NCBI GenBank assembly: GCA_963715055.1
Contig: CAVQRB010000016.1
Location: forward strand, 18,907 to 82,906
Source: CAVQRB01 sp963715055
GTDB taxonomy: Bacteria > Pseudomonadota > Alphaproteobacteria > Rhodobacterales > Rhodobacteraceae
DNA: 64,000 nucleotides
Direction: 5' to 3'
Part shown: positions 17,088-25,651 of the stretch, in pieces
Layout of the letters: the number at the start of each line of letters is the position of its first letter
Position numbering within the stretch: position 1 is the first letter of the stretch
Program-made: the position numbers and the translations under genes
The notes under the pieces: generated by a model
Databases searched by the model: none
Told to the model about the DNA's origin: nothing
The model's input: the letters and a program-made list of their open reading frames with translations, nothing else

Positions 17088-17807
17088 CTAGATTGCGATT
17101 TTCTGGGTCAGCCTTTGCCGGACGATCCGGGCCACTTCGGCGGATTCGAGATCTGCCGGGTGACCGGCGGCGCGGCTGCGGGCAAGTGCTTCGGCGGCCT
17201 TTTCGAGACCGCGATCCTGTGCCGAGCGGGCAACCCCGCCCAAAAACTGCGCCACGTAATCCAGCATGCGGCCATCGTCCTTGACCTCGAGCACATCCGC
17301 GATGTGTGCCATGTCGTCCTGGAACGCCATGCGATCCGGCTCGATCACCTCGTCGCTCAACTCCCGCAGGCCGGTGGGACGCCGTTCGGCAGGCAGGTTC
17401 GACAGAACCCTTTGCTGAAACACGGCAAGGGAGGTGATGGGCTTTCGCAGGAAACCGTCTGCACCGGCCGCCATGGCCAGCGCTTCGGAGTCGTCATCAC
17501 CCGACGTGCCAAGGATGACATCGACCCGTGGTTCCGCCTGCGCCAGTTCGGCAATCAGGTCTTCGCCCTTGCCGTCGGGAAGCCCAAGATCGACGATGAC
17601 CACCGAGGGGCGATAGACCTGCAAATGCCGTCGCGCCGAACGCAAACAATCCGCGCGGCGGATGCGGGCACCGCTGCGCAGGCACAGAAGTCGCATCGCC
17701 TCGCAGGCGAAACGGCTGTCCTCGATCACCAGTACCGTCAGGCCAAGCAAAGGGCGCGTGGCGTTCGGGGCGGGAATGGTGGCGGCGAAAGGGTCCTTCT
17801 TGTCCAT
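17088..17807 (-). CDS. Receiver-domain protein with uncharacterised helical C-terminus
   Basis: The protein is 239 residues from ATG 17807, which has a GGAGA site; a longer frame upstream is less likely. Residues 24-135 are a CheY-like receiver: acidic pocket around Asp30 (VLVIEDS), phospho-acceptor Asp73 (VIVDLGLPD) and Lys122 (FLRKP). After a linker, the last 85 residues form a helical segment rich in Ala/Arg with no DNA-binding motif that I recognise. A near-perfect CtrA-type box lies 51 bp upstream (17858-17873), suggesting cell-cycle or motility-linked expression. No histidine kinase is adjacent. Confidence 0.82.
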   Translation of the reverse strand: MDKKDPFAATIPAPNATRPLLGLTVLVIEDSRFACEAMRLLCLRSGARIRRADCLRSARRHLQVYRPSVVIVDLGLPDGKGEDLIAELAQAEPRVDVILGTSGDDDSEALAMAAGADGFLRKPITSLAVFQQRVLSNLPAERRPTGLRELSDEVIEPDRMAFQDDMAHIADVLEVKDDGRMLDYVAQFLGGVARSAQDRGLEKAAEALARSRAAGHPADLESAEVARIVRQRLTQKIAI

Positions 17808-17857
17808 GCTGTGGTCTCCGGGCGACTCGATCCAGCCTTCACACTGGCGCACGTTGG

Positions 17858-17873
17858 CTAACAGCGCGTTAAC
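17858..17873. promoter_or_regulatory. CtrA-like binding box
   Basis: CTAA-N7-TTAAC (CTAACAGCGCGTTAAC) differs by one base from the alphaproteobacterial CtrA consensus TTAA-N7-TTAAC. It sits 51 bp upstream of the receiver-domain gene start, a usual activating position. It could also serve the divergent DUF3604 gene, but that start is 234 bp away. Confidence 0.5.
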
Positions 17874-18106
17874 GCCCGTGACCTGAATCAAGCCTGCTCC
17901 CGGTCGTGGCGCCGGTTTTGACCTTGACGGCCCGGCCCGCGCGGTGCCGGGTCACCGGATGCGCCAAAACCAACGCGGCCGCGCGCCCTGCACCAGCAAA
18001 TCGTTGACATGGCTCAACCGGGCATTGTTTGATGAGAGTCATCTTCGCGGGCAACAGGACCGCCCGATTGCCGAAGCTGCGCGCAGAGGTCTGGAAAGGA
18101 AAAACC

Positions 18107-20038
18107 ATGAATCGATTTCTTTGGCTGACGACGGCTCTTGCCGTGACCCTTGGCGGTGCGACCGCTGCGCAGGAATATCAGGCGAACGAGGGACAGCTCG
18201 ACACCCTGTTTCCAGACAACAAGCCCTATTCGCCATATGTGGATCGCGACTTTCCGGAGCGTCCGCTCTGGGGTGACAGCCACCTGCACACCGCCTTGTC
18301 GGTTGATGCCGGCGGTTTCGGCAACCGGGTCGGGCTGCGCGATGCCTATCGTTTTGCACGGGGCGAGCAGATCACCGCCTCTTCGGGGCAACCGGTGCGC
18401 CTGGCGCGTCCGCTTGACTGGCTGGCGATCACCGATCACTCCGACGCCATGGGGATGATCCAGGATATCCTCGCTGCGGAGCCCGTTATCACGAAATATC
18501 CGCAAGGCGCGGAATGGTCACGGCAGATGCGCGCGGGGGGTCAGGATGCGGTGAACGCGGCGCTTGATCTGATCGGCACCTTCTCGCAGGGCAAGATCGA
18601 TCCGGGGCTGCTCGCCAACTACAGCCCCGGCGCGCGTCGCTACGGCACCATCTGGGAAGATGTGATCCAGGCCGCCGAGGAGTTCAACGAACCGGGCCGG
18701 TTCACCGCCTTCATCGGCTTTGAATGGACATCGCTGGTGGCGGGCAACAACCTGCACCGCAACGTGATCTTCCGCGATGGGGCGGACCGTGCGCGGCAGG
18801 TCCTGCCTTTCACGACGCAAGCCCCTGTGGGCAGCACCGATCCGCTCGATCTCTACAAATATCTCGAAGCCTATGAGGCAACCACCAAGGGCGCCACGAT
18901 GGCCTATGCGCACAACGGCAACCTCTCCAACGGGATCATGTTCCCGATGGATTCGCAGTATACCGGCCGCCCGCTCGACGCCTTCTATGTCGAGCAGCGC
19001 GCCAAGTGGGAAAAGATGTATGAGGTCACCCAGATCAAGGGCGATGGCGAAGCCCATCCGTTCCTGTCGCCGGATGACGAGTTTGCCGATTACGGGACCT
19101 GGGATGCGGGCAACCTCGATCTCTCGGAAGCCAAGACCAAGGGCATGCTGTCGCGCGAATATGCGCGCGAGGCCTTGAAGAACGGCTTGGTGCTGGAGCA
19201 GAAGCTCGGCACCAACCCCTACAAGTTCGGCATGATCGGCTCCACGGATTCGCATACGTCGCTGCCGGCGATCGAAGAGAACAACTTCTTCGGCAAGCAC
19301 TCAGGGTACGAGCCTTCGGCGGGGCGCTTGACACATCCGTTCATGAAGACCGACAAGGGCGAGTTCCGTTCATGGCAACAGGTGTCGTCGGGGTTGGCGG
19401 GGGTCTGGGCCAAGGACAACTCCCGCGAGTCGATCTTCGACGCGATGGACCGCAAGGAGGTTTTCGGCACCACCGGGCCCCGCATGGTTGTGCGATTCTT
19501 CGGCGGCTATGACTTCACGCAAGCCGATCTCGCGACGCGCGAGGTTGCCGCTGTCGGCTATCAGAAAGGTGTGCCGATGGGCAGCGACCTGACGGCGCCA
19601 GCCGATGGGCAGGCGCCGAGTTTCCTGGTCGCCGCGCTGCGCGATCCCATCGGCGCCAACCTCGACCGGATCCAGATCGTAAAGGGCTGGCTCGATGACA
19701 ACGGCAAGACCCATGAGAAAGTCTACGATGTCGTCTGGTCCGACGACCGGGTGGCGGATGCGGAAGGCAAACTGCCCCCGGTCGGCAACACCGTCGATGT
19801 GGCCACGGCGACATGGACCAACACCATCGGCGCGCCCGAGCTCGTGACGGTCTGGCAGGACCCGGATTTCGACCGGACGCACTCGGCCTTCTACTATGCC
19901 CGTGTGCTCGAGATCCCGACACCGCCCTGGTATCTCTACGACAACCTGAAATACGGAACCTCACTGCCCGAAGGCGCGCCCACGGCCCAGCAGGAGCGCG
20001 CCTATACTTCGCCGATCTGGTACACGCCGGGCGCGTGA
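18107..20038 (+). CDS. DUF3604 family exported protein
   Basis: The protein has 643 residues from ATG 18107, preceded by GGAAAGGA; the frame extends further upstream but without a signal sequence. A cleavable signal peptide is evident (MNRFLWLTTALAVTL...ATAAQE). Motifs GDSHLHTALS, WLAITDHSDAMG, AYAHNGNLSNG and GSTDSHTSLPA provide conserved His/Asp residues reminiscent of a PHP-like metallo-hydrolase and are typical of DUF3604 proteins; no function is established that I can state. TTGACATGGCTCAA at 18004-18017 resembles a degenerate FNR-type palindrome. A hairpin follows the gene. Confidence 0.85.
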   Translation: MNRFLWLTTALAVTLGGATAAQEYQANEGQLDTLFPDNKPYSPYVDRDFPERPLWGDSHLHTALSVDAGGFGNRVGLRDAYRFARGEQITASSGQPVRLARPLDWLAITDHSDAMGMIQDILAAEPVITKYPQGAEWSRQMRAGGQDAVNAALDLIGTFSQGKIDPGLLANYSPGARRYGTIWEDVIQAAEEFNEPGRFTAFIGFEWTSLVAGNNLHRNVIFRDGADRARQVLPFTTQAPVGSTDPLDLYKYLEAYEATTKGATMAYAHNGNLSNGIMFPMDSQYTGRPLDAFYVEQRAKWEKMYEVTQIKGDGEAHPFLSPDDEFADYGTWDAGNLDLSEAKTKGMLSREYAREALKNGLVLEQKLGTNPYKFGMIGSTDSHTSLPAIEENNFFGKHSGYEPSAGRLTHPFMKTDKGEFRSWQQVSSGLAGVWAKDNSRESIFDAMDRKEVFGTTGPRMVVRFFGGYDFTQADLATREVAAVGYQKGVPMGSDLTAPADGQAPSFLVAALRDPIGANLDRIQIVKGWLDDNGKTHEKVYDVVWSDDRVADAEGKLPPVGNTVDVATATWTNTIGAPELVTVWQDPDFDRTHSAFYYARVLEIPTPPWYLYDNLKYGTSLPEGAPTAQQERAYTSPIWYTPGA

Positions 20039-20076
20039 TCCAGCACGGCGGCGATGTGACATCGCGGTAGCATTTC

Positions 20077-20100
20077 TGACAGCGCCACGATGCGCTGTCA
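20077..20100 (+). terminator. Hairpin after the DUF3604 gene
   Basis: A perfect 9-bp stem TGACAGCGC/GCGCTGTCA with a 6-base loop, 38 bp beyond the stop. Only a short GGTTTT follows 8 bases later, so it is a weak or Rho-assisted terminator candidate. Confidence 0.5.
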
Positions 20101-20196
20101 GGCGCGCGGTTTTGAGCGCGGTGCGGCAGCGCGTCCCTTGCACTTGGCCGGACCGAACCGCATAACGTGGCGGAATTCAACGCTAGGAGACTGCCC

Positions 20197-20601
20197 ATGA
20201 TCGGCCGCCTGAACCATGTCGCCATTGCCGTGCCGGATCTGGACGCCGCGGCCCAGCAGTACCGCACGGCGCTCGGTGCCAATGTGGGCGCGCCGCAGGA
20301 CGAGCCCGATCACGGCGTGACAGTGATTTTCATCGAACTGCCCAATACCAAGATCGAATTGCTCTACCCTCTGGGTGAGAACAGCCCGATTCAGGGCTTC
20401 CTCGACAAGAACCCTTCGGGCGGCATCCATCATGTGTGCTACGAGGTGCCGGACATCCTTGCGGCACGAGACCACCTGCTGGAAACCGGCGCGCGGGTGC
20501 TGGGCTCCGGTGAACCGAAGATCGGCGCGCATGGCAAGCCCGTGCTTTTCCTGCATCCCAAGGATTTCAACGGCTGCCTTGTGGAACTGGAACAGGTCTG
20601 A
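20197..20601 (+). CDS. mce: Methylmalonyl-CoA epimerase
   Basis: Interconverts (2R)- and (2S)-methylmalonyl-CoA in propionate assimilation and the ethylmalonyl-CoA pathway. The 134 residues form a vicinal-oxygen-chelate fold: LNHVAIAVPDLDAA at the start (metal His), KIELLYPLGENSP, GGIHHVCYEVPDI and the C-terminal glutamate in CLVELEQV. ATG 20197 follows TAGGAGA. The DUF1467 gene 23 bp downstream is a frequent alphaproteobacterial neighbour. Confidence 0.92.
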   Translation: MIGRLNHVAIAVPDLDAAAQQYRTALGANVGAPQDEPDHGVTVIFIELPNTKIELLYPLGENSPIQGFLDKNPSGGIHHVCYEVPDILAARDHLLETGARVLGSGEPKIGAHGKPVLFLHPKDFNGCLVELEQV

Positions 20602-20624
20602 GGACCAAAAGGGAGAGCTGACAC

Positions 20625-20921
20625 ATGGGGATCACTTCCGCACTGGTGCTATTCGCGGTGATCTGGTCGATGACCTTCCTGATCATCCTGCCGATCCGGG
20701 TCAAGACGCAAGGCGATCTGGGCAAGATCGTGCCGGGCACCCATGCGGGCGCGCCAGAGGTTCACAACCTCGGCAAGAAGGCGCGGCTGACCACGGTGAT
20801 CAGCCTCGTGCTTTGGGCGATCATCGCCGGGATAATCCTGTCGGGGGCGATTACCGTTCGGGACCTCGACTGGTTCGGTCGGGGGGCACCTGCGCCGTCA
20901 GAGACTGGAACAGGTGGGTAA
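20625..20921 (+). CDS. DUF1467 family small membrane protein
   Basis: A 98-residue protein with two membrane segments (about 5-25 and 57-77) separated by a short loop containing LPIRVKTQGD and PGTHAGAPE, the signature of DUF1467. Function unknown. It starts 23 bp after mce with a GGGAGAG site and is likely co-transcribed. Its last 71 bp overlap the 3' end of the convergent EI24 gene. Confidence 0.85.
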   Translation: MGITSALVLFAVIWSMTFLIILPIRVKTQGDLGKIVPGTHAGAPEVHNLGKKARLTTVISLVLWAIIAGIILSGAITVRDLDWFGRGAPAPSETGTGG

Positions 20922-21576
20922 AGGTCGCGGCCCCGAGGATCGGGATCACGAGGTTCAGGATCGGCACGGAGAGCGGGATCGCCATGAGCACGCCGGCGAT
21001 CCAGATCGTTGAAAGGTGACGCGAGCGCAGGGCTTTCGCCTGTTCCCGGCCGAGCCGTCGCATCGCGACCAGCGTGAAATATTCCCGGCCGAGCAGGAAG
21101 CCGTTGAGACCCCAGAAGATCAGCGGAGCTGCAGGCGCCAGAAACAGGTAGAGGATCAGAGCCAGCAGGTTCGCCACCAGCAGCACGCCCAGAAAGCTGA
21201 ATGTATCGCGCAGCGCATCGGTAAAGGGCACCGGTGTGGCGGGCGGCAGGCCTTGGTAGTGCTCATCCTCGACCGCCTGGGCCACGTTTTCCAGAAACAT
21301 CGATGTGATGGCGGAGGCGACGGGGATCATCAGGAAGGTCGAGAGCAGAATGACCAGCGGGATCGCACCCCAACTGACCGCATCATCCACCCAGGACACC
21401 TCGCCGATGAAGGGAATGGTGACCGCATCGCCGACGAGCCAGCCCGCCAGCCAGACGAAGGCCGCCGAAGCGGCGATCAAGAGCCCGAACGTCAGCGCGA
21501 TCCCGGTGAGCAACACGCCCCGAAAGCGCGGGTCGGTCATCTGCCCGAGGGCTTTGAAGAATGCACCGAGGATCAT
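20851..21576 (-). CDS. EI24-domain (CysZ-like) membrane protein
   Basis: An inner-membrane protein of 241 residues with four to six hydrophobic segments and the EI24 features MFLENVAQAVEDEHY, GLPPATPVPF and NGFLLGREYFTLVAMRR. CysZ in enterobacteria aids sulfate uptake, but many alphaproteobacterial members are unassigned. ATG 21576 overlaps the TGA of the nitroreductase gene in an ATGA junction, which decides the start and implies co-translation. The 3' end runs 71 bp into the convergent DUF1467 gene. Confidence 0.85.
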   Translation of the reverse strand: MILGAFFKALGQMTDPRFRGVLLTGIALTFGLLIAASAAFVWLAGWLVGDAVTIPFIGEVSWVDDAVSWGAIPLVILLSTFLMIPVASAITSMFLENVAQAVEDEHYQGLPPATPVPFTDALRDTFSFLGVLLVANLLALILYLFLAPAAPLIFWGLNGFLLGREYFTLVAMRRLGREQAKALRSRHLSTIWIAGVLMAIPLSVPILNLVIPILGAATFTHLFQSLTAQVPPDRTSRGPER

Positions 21577-22151
21577 GCGTCCACCCATGTGGTGATGCCG
21601 TCGAGCTCTGGCCGCGGACGGTCGGGCGGCGCGGAGGTTTCCGTGGCGATATGGATGAGACCTGCGATGCGTTCGTTTTCCGCAAGGCCCAGGGCTTCGA
21701 TCATGAAGCCCCGGTCGTGGCTCGGCCAGCCGGTGAGCCAGTTCGCTCCCCATCCGGCGGCAAGCGCGGCGTTCAGCAGCGCGAGGCAGGCGGCTCCGGC
21801 GGAGTAGGTCTGCTCCAGCGGCGGGATCTTGTCGGAAGGTTTCTGAACTTCGATCACGGCCACGGCGAGCAGCCCCTCGTCGAATTGCGCGCGCCCCTTC
21901 CGGATCTGTTCGGCGTCGAAACCAAGGCTTTTGCCACGGCGCTCGGCCACCTCTGCAAGCCGCGCCATCGCGGGCTGCTCGATGACAATGAAGCGCCAAG
22001 GCTCCAGCTTGCCGTGATCCGGCGTGCGCGCGGCCGCCTGCAGCAAGGGACGCAACTCCTCCCGTGTCGGCGCGGGCGCCTGCAGGGTCTTGGCCGGTCG
22101 CGACCGCCGGGTCAGCAGAAACTCGAGGGCGGCGGGGTTGGGGAAAGGCAT
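21573..22151 (-). CDS. Nitroreductase family protein (YdjA-like)
   Basis: A 192-residue FMN-dependent oxidoreductase fold. LLTRRSRPAKTL with the FMN-contacting RRS, AAARTPDHGKLEPWRFIVI and SAGAACLALLNAALAAGWGANWLTGW match the compact YdjA-type branch. The physiological substrate is unknown. It lies between the HDAC-like gene (16 bp upstream) and the EI24 gene (ATGA overlap) in a leftward unit. Confidence 0.88.
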   Translation of the reverse strand: MPFPNPAALEFLLTRRSRPAKTLQAPAPTREELRPLLQAAARTPDHGKLEPWRFIVIEQPAMARLAEVAERRGKSLGFDAEQIRKGRAQFDEGLLAVAVIEVQKPSDKIPPLEQTYSAGAACLALLNAALAAGWGANWLTGWPSHDRGFMIEALGLAENERIAGLIHIATETSAPPDRPRPELDGITTWVDA

Positions 22152-22167
22152 GAGGACTCCTGTGATC

Positions 22168-23268
22168 TCAGAGAAGGCTGGCCAGATGATCGATCTCGCC
22201 TTTCAGGAAGGCATCGAAGCGCGGCCCCGGCTGGCGCACGCGGAGCGCCTCGGCCATCGGGTCGGCAGCGGTGATGCGGCTGCCTGAGAGCGCTTCCAGC
22301 GTGGCATGGCCGCAGAAGGGCACATAGACTTCCGAATAGCCTCCTTCATGCACCAGAACCAGACGCCCGCCGCAGAGCTTCTCCGCTGCGGCCTTGATGC
22401 GCAGGGTCATCTGGCGAAAGGTGTCGGCGGTGGCGAGCATCCGCGCGAGCGGGTCGGTGGCCCCGGCGTCGAAGCCGCAGGCGACGATGATGAGATCGGG
22501 GTCGAAGGCCTCGATCTGCGGGATCACGATGCTGTCCATCGCGTAGAGGTAGGCAGTGTGACCGGCTCCGGCGGGCAGCGGCAGGTTGATGTTGTACCCC
22601 TCGCCGGCGCCGCGCCCCCGGTCCGTCACGGCTCCGGTATCGAGCGGGTAGTTGCCGTCCTGATGCAGCGAGATCGTCAACACGTCGTCGCGGTCATAGA
22701 AAATCGCCTCGGTGCCGTTGCCATGGTGCACGTCCCAGTCCAGCACCACGAAACGATTGGCCATGCCCTTTGCCTTGGCGGCTTCGATCGCGATGGCGAT
22801 ATTGGCCAGCAGACAAAAGCCGTTCGGAAAATCCGGAAGACAATGATGCCCCGGTGGGCGCGACAGCGCATAGGCGTTATCCAGATCGCCGCGCAGCACG
22901 GCATCGACGGCGGCCACCGCGAGACCTGCGGAGAGTGCCGCGATTTCATAGCCGCCCTGTGCGAAGGGGGTCCTGCGGCCCAACTCGCCGCCGCCCTGAT
23001 CGGAGAGGGACTTGAAGGCATCGAGGTAAGTGGCGGGATGGACGCGCAGCAGGTCTTCTCGTGTAGCCTCATCGGCGGAACGCAGATCGAGCGCGCGCGA
23101 AAGTCCGGTGACATCCATCAAGTTTTTGAGACGACGCTTTGTTTCGGGGCTTTCGGGCAGGCCACCCGCCGCCAAGGGTTGCACATGGCCGCCGATCGGC
23201 AAGGTGAAGGCGTAGTTTCCGCCCGCATGCCAGAAGCACTTCTCGTCCCAGAAAAAACCCGTCGCCAT
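22168..23268 (-). CDS. Histone-deacetylase-like amidohydrolase (class II type)
   Basis: A 366-residue zinc amidohydrolase of the HDAC/acetylpolyamine amidohydrolase superfamily. Start ATG 23268 (MATGFFWDEKCFWHAGGNYAF) has GAGG upstream; a longer frame reads through the intergenic space. Catalytic motifs are complete: LSRPPGHHC with the His pair, VVLDWDVHHGNGTEAIFY with zinc ligands, CGFDAGATDPL, and the C-terminal HEGGYSEVYVPFCG. The substrate is likely an acetylated polyamine or small amide. Heads the leftward unit with the nitroreductase and EI24 genes. Confidence 0.9.
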   Translation of the reverse strand: MATGFFWDEKCFWHAGGNYAFTLPIGGHVQPLAAGGLPESPETKRRLKNLMDVTGLSRALDLRSADEATREDLLRVHPATYLDAFKSLSDQGGGELGRRTPFAQGGYEIAALSAGLAVAAVDAVLRGDLDNAYALSRPPGHHCLPDFPNGFCLLANIAIAIEAAKAKGMANRFVVLDWDVHHGNGTEAIFYDRDDVLTISLHQDGNYPLDTGAVTDRGRGAGEGYNINLPLPAGAGHTAYLYAMDSIVIPQIEAFDPDLIIVACGFDAGATDPLARMLATADTFRQMTLRIKAAAEKLCGGRLVLVHEGGYSEVYVPFCGHATLEALSGSRITAADPMAEALRVRQPGPRFDAFLKGEIDHLASLL

Positions 23269-23350
23269 GGTGCGATCCTCAAAGCTCTTGTCACCCCGGA
23301 AACTGGCGCACCGGCGCGCGATTGTCCATGCACGCCAGCTTGGGTCGGTC

Positions 23351-23830
23351 TTATTCGGCCTCCGCCAGCAGCGCGTCGATGTCGAGCCGGTCGTTGACCA
23401 TCTTAAGGCCGCCGCGGGCGTCCCGGGGCCAGTCCTCCCGGGCGCGATCGCGGTAGATTTCGATGCCGTTGCCATCGGGATCGCGGAAGTAGATCGCCTC
23501 GCTCACGCCGTGATCGGCCGCCCCGTCGAGCACGACGCCCGCCGACAGCACCCGCTTGAGAACGCGCGCAAGCGACTTGCGGTCGGGATAGAGAAAGGCC
23601 GCGTGGTAGAGGCCGGTGTGTCCGACCGGAGGCGGCGTTGCGCCCTTGCTCTCCCAGGTGTTCAGCCCGATGTGGTGGTGATAGCCCCCCGCGCCGAGAA
23701 AGGCCGCTGCGGCACCATAGCGCTGGGTCAACTCGAACCCCAGAATGTCGCGGTAAAAGGCGACGGACCGGTCCAGATCCGCGACCTTCAGGTGAACATG
23801 GCCCACGGCGGGATATTGGTTGTCAGGCAT
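23351..23830 (-). CDS. VOC-family protein (glyoxalase/extradiol dioxygenase fold)
   Basis: A 159-residue vicinal-oxygen-chelate protein. GHVHLKVADLDRSVAFYRDILGF gives the first metal His, GGYHHHIGLNTWESKG the core, and FRDPDGNGIEIYRDR the C-terminal Glu ligand. It resembles CatE-like catechol 2,3-dioxygenase annotations, but activity and substrate cannot be deduced. Separated by 82 bp from the HDAC-like gene downstream. Confidence 0.85.
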   Translation of the reverse strand: MPDNQYPAVGHVHLKVADLDRSVAFYRDILGFELTQRYGAAAAFLGAGGYHHHIGLNTWESKGATPPPVGHTGLYHAAFLYPDRKSLARVLKRVLSAGVVLDGAADHGVSEAIYFRDPDGNGIEIYRDRAREDWPRDARGGLKMVNDRLDIDALLAEAE

Positions 23831-24019
23831 GTGCGTGCTCCGAGGGAAGGTGCTTTGCCCAAGTCTATTGTCCTTGGTCCGGACACGCCAGCCGGACGGA
23901 TCGCACAGTTCATTTGCGCATTAGCACCACTCCGCCTGATGTTGCGCGCCTCGGCTCAAGCCATGCAAGACAACAAGTTCAATTTATGGTAGTATTCAGC
24001 TTGGTTAGAGGGTGGTTCC

Positions 24020-24577
24020 ATGACACGCAGCGGCGCAGCGGCAATTCTGCTCGAGACGATTGGCTGGATAAGAGCCTCGCCAAGGCGGGTGCTGTGGCTC
24101 GTGACGGGCTTTGGCGCGTTCGTCCTCGCCGTTTTCTTCCCGGCCGAGTTTCTGATCATTTCGGCCGGTTTGTTCGGCGTGGTTGCAGGCTACGGACAGC
24201 AGAAGGCCGCGCGCAGCGAGAATCCGATCCGTGCCCTGAGAGGTCGATGGGGTCTGTCACGGCTTCAGATCGTCACGCTTTCGAGCGCGGTCTCACTGGG
24301 GCTCGCCCTGCTGCTGTTTCTCGCGGGGATCGGTGCGTTGACTGAGGCCTCGGGTCGGAACATTTTCTGGCTGGCAGCGGCAAGCGCCTTCTACGCCTTC
24401 GCGCTCTGCTCCTATTTCTTCGGCCGCAACCAGATTTCCAAGGCGCGCCGTCAGCTTGCGTTGGCGGATGCGCGACAGGTTCACGAATGGCGGCTGTCTG
24501 CCAAAGCGGACACACCGGTATCAGGCGCAAGCCAGTGGCTGCGCCGATTGACCCGGATCAGCGAACCATCCCGATGA
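24020..24577 (+). CDS. Uncharacterised four-helix membrane protein
   Basis: The 185-residue product is not recognised. Hydrophobic segments at roughly 25-42, 43-60, 88-106 and 112-134 suggest four membrane helices, followed by a basic cytoplasmic tail (about 135-185). ATG 24020 follows GAGGGTGG. Its codon use and GC match its neighbours. The last 20 bases overlap the 3' end of the convergent trpS. Confidence 0.7.
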   Translation: MTRSGAAAILLETIGWIRASPRRVLWLVTGFGAFVLAVFFPAEFLIISAGLFGVVAGYGQQKAARSENPIRALRGRWGLSRLQIVTLSSAVSLGLALLLFLAGIGALTEASGRNIFWLAAASAFYAFALCSYFFGRNQISKARRQLALADARQVHEWRLSAKADTPVSGASQWLRRLTRISEPSR

Positions 24578-25574
24578 TTTCATACGTCTTTTCGATGATC
24601 GGCACAGTAATCTCACGGGCCTGCAAGGCACCGCGCGCCAGGATCCGGTCGATCTCCGCCGGGTCGGCCATGAGCCGCGCCATTTCCGCCGAGATCGGCG
24701 CCAGTTTCGAGACCGCGAGATCGGCGAGCATGGGCTTGAAGGTGCCGAACTGCTGGCCGCCCACTTCCGCGAGCACCTGATCCACGGTCTTTTCGCTCAG
24801 CGCGGCATAGATGTTCACAAGGTTGCGCGCCTCGGGCCGGTCGGCAAGCCCCGCCGCTTCGGAGGGCAGCGCATCGGGGTCTGTCTTGGCCTTGCGGATT
24901 TTCTTCGAGATCGTCTCCGCGTCATCGGTCATGTTGATGCGCGAGGCATCCGAGGGGTCGGACTTCGACATCTTCTTGGAACCGTCGCGCAGGGACATGA
25001 CCCGTGTCGCCGCGCCTTCGATCACCGGCTCGGTGATGGGGAAGAAATCGACGCCATAGTCGTGGTTGAACTTGGTGGCGATGTCGCGGGTCAGTTCCAG
25101 ATGCTGCTTCTGGTCCTCGCCCACGGGTACATGGGTCGCGTGATAGACGAGGATGTCTGCGGCCATCAGCGCCGGATAGGCGAAAAGCCCGAGGGACGCA
25201 TTCTGCGCGTTCTTGCCGGCCTTGTCCTTGAACTGCGTCATCCGCTGCATCCAGCCCATGCGCGCCACGCAGTTGAAGACCCAGGCCAGTTGCGTATGTT
25301 CGGGCACCTGACTCTGGTTGATCAGGATGGATTTCTCCGGGTCGATGCCTGCCGCGATGAAGCCCGCGCAAAGCTCGCGGGTGCTCTGGCGCAGGTCGCC
25401 CGGGTCCTGCCAGACCGTGATCGCGTGCAGGTCCACCATGCAGTAGATCGCCTGGGTGCCCTTGTTCTGCTCGTCCACGAAACGCTTCAGGGCACCGAGG
25501 TAGTTGCCCAAGTGCAGATCGCCCGACGGCTGGATTCCGGAGAAAATCCGTGGGGCGAAGGTCGCGGTGGTCAT
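24558..25574 (-). CDS. trpS: Tryptophanyl-tRNA synthetase
   Basis: Class I synthetase, 338 residues from ATG 25574. The HIGH-equivalent HLGN is at residues 21-24 (PSGDLHLGNYLGAL) and KMSKS at 201-205; GEDQKQHLELTRDIA is the typical middle segment. It charges tRNA-Trp in the cytoplasm. The gene is divergent from the rhomboid-like gene and overlaps the preceding membrane protein by 20 bp at the 3' ends. Confidence 0.96.
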   Translation of the reverse strand: MTTATFAPRIFSGIQPSGDLHLGNYLGALKRFVDEQNKGTQAIYCMVDLHAITVWQDPGDLRQSTRELCAGFIAAGIDPEKSILINQSQVPEHTQLAWVFNCVARMGWMQRMTQFKDKAGKNAQNASLGLFAYPALMAADILVYHATHVPVGEDQKQHLELTRDIATKFNHDYGVDFFPITEPVIEGAATRVMSLRDGSKKMSKSDPSDASRINMTDDAETISKKIRKAKTDPDALPSEAAGLADRPEARNLVNIYAALSEKTVDQVLAEVGGQQFGTFKPMLADLAVSKLAPISAEMARLMADPAEIDRILARGALQAREITVPIIEKTYEIIGMVR

Positions 25575-25651
25575 GAAAGGCTCCGTTCTGACTGGAAATA
25601 GGGCTGGTGCTGCCTTACCCATGGTCCCGAGCATCGTCAAGGAATGAGCCC

